Below are positions 36,501 through 42,795 of a stretch of DNA of 46,757 nucleotides, piece after piece; positions within the stretch are counted from its first letter, which is position 1; every line of letters starts with the position of its first letter. Below the pieces are notes generated by a model, which did not search any database, was not told the DNA's origin, and saw nothing but the letters and a program-made list of their open reading frames with translations. Source of the DNA: JABMPJ01 sp964345005 (GTDB lineage: Bacteria; Verrucomicrobiota; Kiritimatiellia; UBA8416; JABMPJ01). A program made the translations under genes and the position numbers. Where the stretch lies: contig CAYFPQ010000019.1 of the NCBI GenBank assembly GCA_964345005.1, positions 1 through 46,757 of the forward strand, given 5' to 3'.

Positions 36501-37066
36501 CGGAGATCCGACTCTCCATGGGCGGGTGCAGACACGTCGGGCAATGCGTCTGCGGCATCCCCAGCTGCATCGGGAACAGCCTTCTCATGTGCCATTCCCG
36601 GCTCTATCGATGCGGCGTGGCTGACGAGCGACTGCGGGGCAGTGGGAGCAGCCGAGCCGCCCACCAAACGTGCCGCGGCAGCGTCAAGCGGACGTGCCGC
36701 GCTCGCCCGCTCGAGGGCCTGGTTTACATCAAGTGTTTCGCCGGTTTCGCGATGGGTCACCCGAGCGTCGGGTGCCACAACTCCGCGGCGAACCAACTGG
36801 TTAAGAGCACTCAGATTGAAGGGGCCGTACTCATCGCCATTGCTCTGGGCAACCCAGTCAAGACCCAGCTCCGGAATCGCATCGGCGCGTACCCATTCCT
36901 TGCGGTCGAAGGATATCTCGCTTTCCGAGGTGATTCGCCCCTGTTCAGCCCACTGGCGAACCGTATTGAGAGCGACAGGACCGTAGGTCATGTTATCGCT
37001 GACGCGCACGTGACAGCGCCCGCTGTTATCGCCCACACTCTTCAACCGGTCCAGAATCCTAGACAT
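33590..37066 (-). CDS. Giant coiled-coil protein with two GYF_2-like domains at each end
   Basis: 1158 residues, no signal peptide or membrane helix, so cytoplasmic. Residues 18-71 (YGPVALNTVRQW, EWVRADAIPELGLDWV) and 72-118 (DEYGPFNLSALNQL) are tandem GYF_2-like domains. Residues about 188-1045 are nearly unbroken coiled coil, rich in E, A, K, D, L, with recurrent RDxALAxKD/E units. Residues 1054-1110 (MLGPVSFDDLLAW, FWARASDVPDLEMEWM) and 1111-1158 (SEYGPINKYAIDDL) repeat the same pair in the same order. The rod would span roughly 0.13 micrometre. GYF_2 domains are thought to bind peptides, so a two-ended tether or scaffold is a reasonable inference. AGGAGAG precedes the ATG at 37066. Its stop touches a MITE-like element. 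Confidence 0.85.
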   Translation of the reverse strand: MSRILDRLKSVGDNSGRCHVRVSDNMTYGPVALNTVRQWAEQGRITSESEISFDRKEWVRADAIPELGLDWVAQSNGDEYGPFNLSALNQLVRRGVVAPDARVTHRETGETLDVNQALERASAARPLDAAAARLVGGSAAPTAPQSLVSHAASIEPGMAHEKAVPDAAGDAADALPDVSAPAHGESDLRQQVSELEAECDRLRVENTNFASKLETAVAQHSESDIALEKRVEESGQLTQRISELESELGDAYTTLAERQEEIELLNQTREAEQGHASDKIEGLKDGLESTTRRLDEREGELGAQLKDLKEELAATREQAARREAENGLRVDELSGQVAQLTERLGTSETTLKEERTNIQTLKSELDIARQEVVAQEEQLVRMNEDVKSRDETIADQEKQLESLGEKARIVHEVSAEKDSEISIIQAAMTEHEREADTLKTALAEAEKAYRAREEELTAARAAAMEQADESAKADAERQQLRAQVAALEKAVCSRDDALEAKAKALATREKDLTAKDAELADARKALADAEAALADGQTVAAADAEATKALKEDKIALEESIAVLKTENEDLRTKLEEEHAHVSELTLETERAKGAMEETNADRERLQQSIVALQGELNETRAATEAASVEQADQSSSLAREKRQLEERVDKLEKALAAKGEAIAVRESALAGRDQALAEKDEVIAHRDETLSERKARIIELEAALAQAVERVEADASASEALRSELETHRSGSESLQSELESEKDRATRLATELEQARTALGEAQAAQASAQEDLSKHRGDLDESTSRLNSMQADLESATEREESLRSDLESARAETSHVVEKLESLKALHGQARSDMEQVRNELGGEVEQLKTKLAEQSSAHEAAVTEHVSLASAATESNEQLEARVADLEKALSDRDEAIGSKDAALAERESALADKDQLISDRDAVLAAKDETVDARDKDLAFEREKVAELTQALADRDRQIEEGTQALAERDKSLESTGEELAAAQAALAAAESAKVEVAAEKARAEEAEAKLKTAVGKQADLENELKEAKAELAKPVPEAEPKPREPKEWYLRYDADNMLGPVSFDDLLAWARDCRVAPDHDVSLDKLFWARASDVPDLEMEWMVTLVDGSEYGPINKYAIDDLIADEAVTADAELTHCKTGEKISAASVKQD

Positions 37067-37199
37067 ACAGAGCTCTCCTGAATCCAGAAGTGCGTTGCCG
37101 CACCCCTCTAAGATACGAATTGCCCAGTATCGAAACCCCCTGCTGACAGGTCAAGTTGATTTGGGAGACAGGATCTCTGTAATCGGAAGCGGCGGCGCG

Positions 37200-37865
37200 T
37201 CAGGGAACCGCTGTCAGCACGCCGCCCCGGATGGACACGCAGCGTGTCGTCACCGCGCGCAGGAAGGTTCGACTGTGCGACACAATGATCATCGCCTGTG
37301 GAAGCGAGAGCAATAACCGGCACAGTCGGGCGTACGACGGAGGATCAAGTCCGTTCTCCGGTTCGTCCAACAGCAACACGTCAGGTTCCATGGCCAAGAG
37401 CGTGGCCAACGACACCAGGCGTTTTTCGCCGCCTGAAAGGTGATGAGTAATGCGGTTTTCCGAACCTTCCATCCCCACCAGATCGAGCGCCCTGTGAACG
37501 GCTTCGTGTACGGCCTCACGGCGTTTGCCCTGATTCAACGGACCGAATGCGACATCATCGCCGACGGATGAGCAGAAGAGCTGATCGTCCGAATCCTGAA
37601 ACAGGAGTCCTACGCGCTCCCGTACGTCCCAGAAGTCTCGTTCTGCCCTGCGTACACGGCCGAAAGCCTCGATCTGTCCGTCGTGCGGCAACAGCAGCCC
37701 GACAATGAGGTGAAGGAGCGTCGTCTTGCCCGTGCCGATCGCCCCCATCAGACCGACGCGTTCACCAGGTTGAAGCACTAAGTCGACGGCACGCAGAACC
37801 GGGTCACTTTGAAGGTGCCCGAACGACAGGCCCTTTAAAGCAAGAAGTGGACAAGAATGATTCAT
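37200..37865 (-). CDS. nikO: ECF nickel transporter ATPase NikO (CbiO-like)
   Basis: 221 residues. ABC ATPase with Walker A GAIGTGKTT, Q-loop FQDSDDQLFCSSV (typical of CbiO/EcfA), signature LSGGEKRLVSLA, Walker B VLLLDEP and H-loop VSHSR. It powers the group I energy-coupling-factor metal transporter made with the three upstream genes. Cobalt versus nickel cannot be read from the ATPase, but nikR and NikK/NikL-type partners indicate nickel. It starts at 37865 with an ATGA overlap with nikQ. It is shorter than many CbiO (about 270 residues), with no C-terminal extension. Confidence 0.9.
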   Translation of the reverse strand: MNHSCPLLALKGLSFGHLQSDPVLRAVDLVLQPGERVGLMGAIGTGKTTLLHLIVGLLLPHDGQIEAFGRVRRAERDFWDVRERVGLLFQDSDDQLFCSSVGDDVAFGPLNQGKRREAVHEAVHRALDLVGMEGSENRITHHLSGGEKRLVSLATLLAMEPDVLLLDEPENGLDPPSYARLCRLLLSLPQAMIIVSHSRTFLRAVTTRCVSIRGGVLTAVP

Positions 37866-38629
37866 TCCAGCAACCCTCCGGACATCAGTTCAAGGAATAC
37901 ACACAAACACATTACGAACGTGCTGACGGCGCAGAAAGCTGCGTCACGCCGATGCCAGGCAAACTGGCGGTAGGTGACGAAACGCCCCTTGAACCCGCGA
38001 CACTTCATCGCTGCCATGACCCGCTCGGCCCGCTCCAGGCCGCGGACAAGCAACATGGCAACGAGAGAGCCGTAACTGCGATACGTGTGCAGGTTCATGC
38101 GCGGCCTGAACCCGCGCGCCTTCATGGCACGCAGCAGGTCGGCGTACGCATGGTGAATTACGTCGAGATAGCGTAGCGTGAAGAGCAGCAGATGGATAAG
38201 GCGCTCCGGCACGCGCAGGTGCTGAAGCGCATGTCCCAGCGCGGACAGTTCCACCGTTCCAAGGAGCGCCGTAAACACCAGTATGATCGCGTTCGCTTTC
38301 AGCGTAACGGCGAAAGCGAAGGCGAAGCCCTCGCGACTGAAGGCCAGACGACCACACTCTAGCACGATGTCACCGGGGGTTGTGATCGGAAGGGTAAGAA
38401 ACAGCAATCCCATGAAGACGTTCACGTGCAGCAACCGACGCAGGAGGGGGCGCAGGGACAGCCGCGCCAAGAGCGAAAGAGCAGCTCCTGCCGCCAAGGC
38501 GCTCCACAGCCCCGTGTAGCTCTGACCGAGAGTTACCAGGAACGCAAACAGAAATGTCACCACGATCCGGGGCCGCGGGTCGAGCCGATGAATAACGGTG
38601 TGGCCGGCGAAATAGACGGAACAGCTCAT
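37862..38629 (-). CDS. nikQ: ECF nickel transporter membrane coupling subunit NikQ (CbiQ-like)
   Basis: 255 residues with five or more membrane helices. The two coupling-helix motifs of EcfT/CbiQ, AMKARGFRP and AMKCRGFKG, appear in order in the second half; they transmit ATPase motion to the substrate-binding subunit. N-terminus VIHRLDPRPRIVVTFLFA is family-typical. Coupled to nikO by a 4-bp overlap and to nikM by another. Confidence 0.9.
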   Translation of the reverse strand: MSCSVYFAGHTVIHRLDPRPRIVVTFLFAFLVTLGQSYTGLWSALAAGAALSLLARLSLRPLLRRLLHVNVFMGLLFLTLPITTPGDIVLECGRLAFSREGFAFAFAVTLKANAIILVFTALLGTVELSALGHALQHLRVPERLIHLLLFTLRYLDVIHHAYADLLRAMKARGFRPRMNLHTYRSYGSLVAMLLVRGLERAERVMAAMKCRGFKGRFVTYRQFAWHRRDAAFCAVSTFVMCLCVFLELMSGGLLE

Positions 38630-39261
38630 TCCACTGCCTCTCTGTCACCCGCTGCCGACAACGCGAAAATGCTCGGGTGCACCTTGGCAAGGAAGGCCAC
38701 CACAAAGCCGGTCAGAGCGCCCTCGGCGCCCGTTATGACCAAGTGAGGCAGAAGTGCCAGCTTGACGATCAGAGCAAACGACCGGCCGCTCAACATGAGG
38801 GCGCATGACCAGAGCACGAACGAGAGGAGCAGCGCTGTGACACCCACCCCTACCCCAAGCAGGAAGACCGTGTTCTGGCGGCGGCAGCGCCGCAGGGGAC
38901 GGTTGAAGAGCGCGTAGCAGATGACCGCCGGAACCGCCATCGTCACCGTGTTGACGCCCAGCGTCGTGATGCCGCCAAACTGGAACAGTAGCGCTTCGAG
39001 GAAGAGCGCCACGAGGAATACCGGCACGGCACCCCATCCCAGTAGGATACCGGTCAGCCCGTTCAGGACCGGATGCACCATGGAAGGACCAACGGGAAGC
39101 CGCACCAGGAGAGACGACGCGAAGATTGCCGCCGCCATCAGGGCGGCCCGTGGGATCTGTTCGTCTTTCATCCTCCGCAGACCGACGGCTACACCGCCAG
39201 CGGCAATGATGCCGCCTGATACGGCAACCGAAACAGACACTACTCCTTCGGTGATGTGCAT
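38626..39261 (-). CDS. nikM: ECF nickel transporter substrate-specific subunit NikM (CbiM-like)
   Basis: 211 residues from the ATG at 39261, giving the N-terminus M-H-I-T-E-G. In this family the N-terminal amine and the second-residue His coordinate the metal, so this start is preferred to the GTG two codons upstream; GAGGAG sits just before it. FPxHP-like VGPSMVHPVLNGLTGILLG and the seven-helix pattern match CbiM/NikM. Its start lies within the last 22 bases of nikL. Confidence 0.9.
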   Translation of the reverse strand: MHITEGVVSVSVAVSGGIIAAGGVAVGLRRMKDEQIPRAALMAAAIFASSLLVRLPVGPSMVHPVLNGLTGILLGWGAVPVFLVALFLEALLFQFGGITTLGVNTVTMAVPAVICYALFNRPLRRCRRQNTVFLLGVGVGVTALLLSFVLWSCALMLSGRSFALIVKLALLPHLVITGAEGALTGFVVAFLAKVHPSIFALSAAGDREAVE

Positions 39262-39740
39262 GCACACTCCTCTTCACCACAGCCGCTGCCGGGTCCTATA
39301 CGGCCCGTTGCATTCCGTGCCATGGCGTAGACTCCGAACAGGCCAAAGACAAGGCTCAGTCCCACCAGCAGAGCGGTACCGCGTCCCAGTCGCACGTCGC
39401 CCGTACCTGGCACCAGCCGGCCCGCGTCGATCATTAACCTGGCATTGACCGCATGCCCCATCGCGTCATCTACGATCACAACCCAGACCCCGTTGCTGTC
39501 CGGGACAAACGCGAACCGTCCGGACGGGTCCGTGGTTCCAGTCTGGTAAGGCTCAACCGGATCGGCAGGCGAGAACAGGGAGACGTCACAGAAAGCCATC
39601 GGACGTCCGTCGTCATACGTGGCCTGCACGGCGGTACCCGCTTCTGCAACCGAATGGGACACGCCATGCGCAAGACAGAGCGACGGCATGAGAAGACCCA
39701 TCGCAACGGCCCGGACGGTTCTGCTGAAGAACAAAGACAT
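39240..39740 (-). CDS. nikL: NikL-like periplasmic partner of the nickel transporter
   Basis: 166 residues from the ATG at 39740 (AAGGAG upstream); a TTG one codon earlier is less likely. Signal peptide ending near CLAHG, then a carboxypeptidase-regulatory-like beta domain (VQATYDDGRPMAFCDVSLFSP, TDPSGRFAFVPDSNG), a membrane helix (TALLVGLSLVFGLFGVYAMA) and a Cys-rich tail (SGCGEEECACTSPKE) that may handle metal. This architecture is that of NikL proteins, which accompany NikM in NikKLMQO transporters. The His just after the signal peptide could be a ligand. Confidence 0.75.
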   Translation of the reverse strand: MSLFFSRTVRAVAMGLLMPSLCLAHGVSHSVAEAGTAVQATYDDGRPMAFCDVSLFSPADPVEPYQTGTTDPSGRFAFVPDSNGVWVVIVDDAMGHAVNARLMIDAGRLVPGTGDVRLGRGTALLVGLSLVFGLFGVYAMARNATGRIGPGSGCGEEECACTSPKE

Positions 39741-40399
39741 CAACGCTCCTTCGCCTCTCTCACCTTGAACACAAGTGAGCAGCCACGACCCTCGTGGCTC
39801 GCCGTCACCAGGTACCGGCCGGCGCCCGAGAGCTTCAGTTGTGCGGGTCGTTCCGCCCCGGTACTCAGCAGTGATGTTCTTCCTCCCGCCAGGGAGGCAG
39901 ACAGTGAGCCGGCTACCCGCTGCCCATCCAGGCAGAGCACGATCGGCAGTACGTCGCCAGGCCTCAGACCCGAGATCACCTGCTGCGGGACCAACTCCAG
40001 GCCGCGACCTGTCGTGTATGCATCGACAGTGTTGTCGTTGCCCGCTACGAGAATGGCTTTGCCCTCGTAATTCGGCTCTGCGGCGCGGGGTCGCTTCAAG
40101 GCAAAGCTCAACAGGTGCGGCCCCGGACCTGTCGGCGACACCGTGCCGACACGATGCTTCTCCACTTCGTGCGTCACGATCGCTGTCTCCTTGCCACTCG
40201 GATGCCGCAGAGCCACAGAGGACACCACCCTGTCCTGGAGCACGAAAGCGCTCTTCGGGAAGTGGTGGCCGCTACAGAGGCGAATGTCGACCTCTTGCGA
40301 TGGATCGATGTAGAAGGTCTCCGCATCAATCCAGTGCTCGTGCGCGCTCGCCCCGAAAGGGGCAAGAACAGTTAGCAGGATACCGATCAGCCGTCGCAT
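39740..40399 (-). CDS. nikK: NikK-like DUF4198 periplasmic protein
   Basis: 219 residues from the ATG at 40399. Signal peptide to FGASAHEHWIDAETFYID, with the A-H-x-H-W mature start typical of DUF4198 nickel-uptake proteins; the terminal His residues are likely metal ligands. The rest is beta-sandwich-like, ending VTASHEGRGCSLVFKV. AGGAGGG lies directly before the ATG, and the right edge of that ribosome site meets a MITE-like element at 40407, so the element lies exactly between this gene and the upstream barrel gene. A start at 40429 would lie inside the repeat and is rejected. Confidence 0.8.
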   Translation of the reverse strand: MRRLIGILLTVLAPFGASAHEHWIDAETFYIDPSQEVDIRLCSGHHFPKSAFVLQDRVVSSVALRHPSGKETAIVTHEVEKHRVGTVSPTGPGPHLLSFALKRPRAAEPNYEGKAILVAGNDNTVDAYTTGRGLELVPQQVISGLRPGDVLPIVLCLDGQRVAGSLSASLAGGRTSLLSTGAERPAQLKLSGAGRYLVTASHEGRGCSLVFKVREAKER

Positions 40400-40406
40400 T
40401 TCCCTC

Positions 40407-40608
40407 CTAGTGTCCTGTCTCAGAATCAAGCTCTCAAAATACGTAAGTCTTTGTCATTCCGAGCGAAGCTGCCTGTCCGCCTCTGGAGGAAGGAATGTCT
40501 TGTCTATCATGCGGCAGAGATTCCTTCGGCAAGCTCAGGACAGGCTCCTCGACTTCGCTCGGGATGACACACGAGTTATACAACCCTATTTGCGGGACAC
40601 GACACTAG
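40407..40608. mobile_element. MITE-like element with CTAG ends, copy 2
   Basis: 202 bp, inverted relative to copy 1 and almost identical to it except for an extra block of about 24 bp (AGCCTGTCCTGAGCTTGC...), itself a motif common in bacterial repeats. Its right-end CTAG supplies the TAG stop of the barrel gene, and its left end meets the ribosome site of nikK. Confidence 0.85.
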
Positions 40609-41381
40609 AAGCTCGTCATAATCGTGATGTTGGCCCGCCTCGCATCCGCACCGTCGGCCTTGCCAAACGCCAAACCGCTCTTCAGGATCATCCGGCCGCC
40701 AACCGGCAAGTACACTCCCGGCAGAATCGACCAGTTGTCACCCGTATCCTCAAAACTGCCCATCACCTCCACACCGGCTGCAATACCATGCGGGTCGTCT
40801 GAAAGCGGCATCTTGAAACCCACCGCCCAGGTGGTGTCGTTCTCCTCACCCTCCTCCTCGTAGCCGAGGTTGAGTGTGAGGTTGCCGTGCTCGCCGAACT
40901 CCTTGCCGATGATCAGCATCCCGCCGTACACGTTGTCCGTGCTGCCGAGCAACTTTTCTGCCCGCCCGAACGGCACCTCGAGCGCGGCCGCCACAGCAAT
41001 ATCCACCAGCCAATCCTCAACCATCCGATACTGCAACGTACCCGCCACGGCTTCCATGAACGGGGACGGACCATCGGGTTCGTACTCGGCTCGGACGTCC
41101 TCGACGATGTGATCAATGCCAAACCCGGCGAAATGCGTGTGGAGATCCAGCATAAGCCGGTCCGTCAGGCCATAGCTGATGCCCGGCGTGAACTCCCAGT
41201 GATCGAGATCCGGGTTGTCGCGGTCATCCACCATGTAGTCGTAGTGCAAGTGCAGCACACTCTCTCCCTGCCTTGTCGTAGAATAGCTCTCCATCTCGAT
41301 GAACTCGAGGGCGTGATGCCCGGGGGCACTCCCCGCCAACAGTCCGGCCACCATCACAACAGTACTCACCCGCTTCACCAT
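40605..41381 (-). CDS. His-rich outer-membrane-like barrel protein of the nickel locus
   Basis: 258 residues from the ATG at 41381 (GGAGGG upstream). Signal peptide ending near GSAPGHHA, then alternating strands (LHLHYDYMV, LMLDLHTHFAGF, GNLTLNLGYE, WAVGFKMPL, ANITIMTSF) with a terminal Phe, as in outer-membrane barrels. The mature N-terminus starts with His-His, and further His residues cluster early (HLHYDY, LDHWEF, LHTHFAGFGIDH). It is first in the nik operon and a NikR-like site precedes it, so it may be an outer-membrane nickel channel or binding protein. No TonB-dependent signature. The TAG stop comes from a MITE-like element. Confidence 0.65.
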   Translation of the reverse strand: MVKRVSTVVMVAGLLAGSAPGHHALEFIEMESYSTTRQGESVLHLHYDYMVDDRDNPDLDHWEFTPGISYGLTDRLMLDLHTHFAGFGIDHIVEDVRAEYEPDGPSPFMEAVAGTLQYRMVEDWLVDIAVAAALEVPFGRAEKLLGSTDNVYGGMLIIGKEFGEHGNLTLNLGYEEEGEENDTTWAVGFKMPLSDDPHGIAAGVEVMGSFEDTGDNWSILPGVYLPVGGRMILKSGLAFGKADGADARRANITIMTSF

Positions 41382-41410
41382 CTTCAACCCTCCCTTTACG
41401 TACATGCAGC

Positions 41411-41431
41411 ATACGATTTTCTGTTTCGTAA
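41411..41431. promoter_or_regulatory. Probable NikR operator before the nik operon
   Basis: ATACG-N11-CGTAA, a 5-11-5 inverted repeat (imperfect in the outer base) 30 bp before the barrel gene. The same spacing and GTGTTACGA half appear before nikR. NikR proteins bind two separated half-sites, so the pair is a plausible operator. The extended GTGTTACGAA block is shared on opposite strands. Confidence 0.55.
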
Positions 41432-41455
41432 CACCCCGGCCTCAGAAAAAACAGC

Positions 41456-41611
41456 CTAGTGTCGTGTCAACCCAGTAACGTTAGGTAATCTGTCATTCCG
41501 AGCGAAGTCGAGGAATCTCAGACGTTACTGGTTTACAAGAGATCCCTCGACAAGCTTCGGGATGACAAGCAAATGCGTCTACGTATCTTTTCAAGCGTGA
41601 CACGACACTAG
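41456..41611. mobile_element. MITE-like element with CTAG ends, copy 3
   Basis: 156 bp, with perfect 14-bp ends (CTAGTGTCGTGTCA and TGACACGACACTAG). It shares the core GTCATTCCGAGCGAAGTCGA with copies 1 and 2 but is otherwise diverged. Its right-end CTAG supplies the TAG stop of nikR. No transposase. Confidence 0.85.
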
Positions 41612-42024
41612 TGCAGGTGCTCACCTGTTGAACTCAGCGATAGCCCGGCGTGCAGTACCCCCTTCTGTTGCCGCAGCATATCGGCCATCTCTCTGATTTC
41701 TCCTGCAGGCCCTTTCGTCAGAATCATCTCTGCACACATGTGCGCATCGAGATGGACATGCGTCGAGGCAAGTACGAGGTCATGGTGGTGGTGCTGCAGG
41801 CGCGTCAACTTCTTGCTCAGCTCACGCGTCTCGTGGTCATAAACCAACGTGATCGTCCCCACGACCTCCGCGTTGGAGCCCCATTCCTCCTCCACCAGTC
41901 GGTCACGCAACAGGTCGCGTACAAACTCCGACCGGTTGGCGTAGTGATGCTTTCTCACCATGGCCTCAAGCCGGTCGAGCAACTGCTTCTCAATAGAAAT
42001 ACTGAATCGGGACAGCTCTGACAT
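41608..42024 (-). CDS. nikR: Nickel-responsive regulator NikR
   Basis: 138 residues from the ATG at 42024 (AAGGTGGG upstream). An N-terminal ribbon-helix-helix (SRFSISIEKQLLDRLEAM, NRSEFVRDLLRDRL) is followed by the ACT-like nickel-binding domain. H78, H89, H91 and C97 have the exact spacing of the E. coli nickel ligands H76, H87, H89 and C95, in a run of four His. It should repress the adjacent nickel-uptake genes when nickel is plentiful. The frame is open upstream to 42150, but that would begin inside the promoter. Confidence 0.93.
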   Translation of the reverse strand: MSELSRFSISIEKQLLDRLEAMVRKHHYANRSEFVRDLLRDRLVEEEWGSNAEVVGTITLVYDHETRELSKKLTRLQHHHHDLVLASTHVHLDAHMCAEMILTKGPAGEIREMADMLRQQKGVLHAGLSLSSTGEHLH

Positions 42025-42037
42025 ACCCACCTTCGTG

Positions 42038-42058
42038 TTACGAATCGTCAAAACGTAA
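42038..42058. promoter_or_regulatory. Probable NikR operator before nikR
   Basis: TTACG-N11-CGTAA, a perfect 5-11-5 inverted repeat 13 bp before the nikR start, with the same geometry as the site at 41411-41431. It suggests autoregulation. Confidence 0.55.
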
Positions 42059-42100
42059 TATGTCGAACAACTCAGGTCAAGGACGATTAAGGAATACACT

Positions 42101-42262
42101 GCGTTTCGGTAGTAATCTACCCCATCTGAAACCAGCAGTAACGGTGACACGACCCAGAGCTGACCGGAGACGCGCCCCGATGTGGGTGCGGCTTTGGAAG
42201 CGGTCGTGTCGGGGCTTGCTGGTCCCTTGATGGGCGTGAAAAGGAGTCGCGCCCTTTTTTTT
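42101..42262 (+). ncRNA. Candidate structured RNA ending in an intrinsic terminator
   Basis: No gene reads into this stretch on the plus strand, yet it ends in a strong terminator. Nested helices: CCATC/GATGG (42122-42126, 42229-42233), ACCAGCA/TGCTGGT (42131-42137, 42217-42223), GACACGACC/GGTCGTGTC (42146-42154, 42202-42210), CAGAGCT/GGCTTTG (42155-42161, 42190-42196, with wobbles), GCGCCC/GGGTGC (42172-42177, 42184-42189). A small GGTAG/CTACC hairpin precedes it. The result is a rod of about 110 nt. It could be a small RNA or a terminating leader; no known riboswitch consensus was recognised. Confidence 0.55.
42232..42262 (+). terminator. Intrinsic terminator
   Basis: Stem GGGCGTGA/TCGCGCCC (8 bp, one G-T pair), 7-base loop, then eight T. 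Strong on the plus strand only. The nearest upstream plus-strand gene is far away (mazG), so it must end an unannotated transcript. Confidence 0.85.
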
Positions 42263-42312
42263 GTGCCCTGATCCAGGGTTGAGAGGCATAGGGAAATTCC
42301 CTTAGGGAAAAT

Positions 42313-42387
42313 CCCGTAAGCCTAAAGGCGGATAGACGTGGTGGCTGAGGCAAAGCTACAGTCCAGTCTGAAGGATAGGCTTGCGGG
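42313..42387 (+). ncRNA. Candidate structured RNA or leader before the zinc-ribbon ORF
   Basis: A 12-bp helix joins CCCGTAAGCCTA (42313-42324) and TAGGCTTGCGGG (42376-42387), closing 3 bp before the ATG at 42391. Inside are AGAC/GTCT (42334-42337, 42366-42369) and GTGGCT/AGCTAC (42341-42346, 42354-42359) with loop GAGGCAA. GGGAAATTCCC and GGGAAAATCCC lie just upstream. It resembles no riboswitch I can name with confidence. Confidence 0.5.
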
Positions 42388-42390
42388 AAG

Positions 42391-42606
42391 ATGGTGAGGG
42401 GAACGGCTGTCATAGTTATGGGCACACAGAGGAAGTACGTCTGCACGAAATGCGGCCACCGGGCTCAGTGGAAAGAATATGGTTTGTTCGTTCGCTGTCC
42501 AGAATGCGAAAGCGATGCGATTGCATGTGCAGAGATTTGGGACCGATTCGGCCCCGGATCGGCCAGGAAGGGCGAGCAGGAGCGAACAGACAGAGTCGAG
42601 AGGTAA
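42391..42606 (+). CDS. Small zinc-ribbon protein, uncharacterised
   Basis: 71 residues with two Cys pairs, CTKC and CPEC (VCTKCGHRAQWKEYG ... FVRCPECESD), a typical four-Cys zinc ribbon, followed by a charged tail. An ATG at 42418 (MGTQRKYVC) is an alternative start. GAGGGG sits between the two. It may bind nucleic acid or act as a small metal protein; no function is assigned. It starts right after the closed helix ending at 42387. Confidence 0.55.
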   Translation: MVRGTAVIVMGTQRKYVCTKCGHRAQWKEYGLFVRCPECESDAIACAEIWDRFGPGSARKGEQERTDRVER

Positions 42607-42720
42607 CCAACCAAACAGACTGAGGCATGCGCCTGCGGTGACCCGCCTGTAGACGTTGGGGCCGGACCTCAAAGTAACACTTACTGACCCAGTCAAAGAA
42701 GGCGCCCTGGCCCAAAGCCC

Positions 42721-42744
42721 ACTCCCGGGTTGACTCCCGGGTTG
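42721..42744 (+). repeat. 12-bp tandem duplication before the aconitase gene
   Basis: ACTCCCGGGTTG occurs twice in direct succession. It lies in the 189-bp gap before the aconitase gene; the rest of the gap shows no gene. Confidence 0.6.
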
Positions 42745-42795
42745 ACCGCTTTCGTTCGGCGGGATAGCCTACCCGCTCATAACTGGAGCAAGACC

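Noticed and set aside
42146..42210. A fourth CTAG-type MITE, because GACACGACC/GGTCGTGTC looks like its ends
   Set aside because: The arms are in the opposite order, there is no CTAG, and the core repeat is absent.
42305..42390. Cyclic-di-GMP or TPP riboswitch
   Set aside because: GAGGCAAAGC recalls the GEMM strand and GGCTGAGG recalls TPP, but the other conserved blocks of both are missing.
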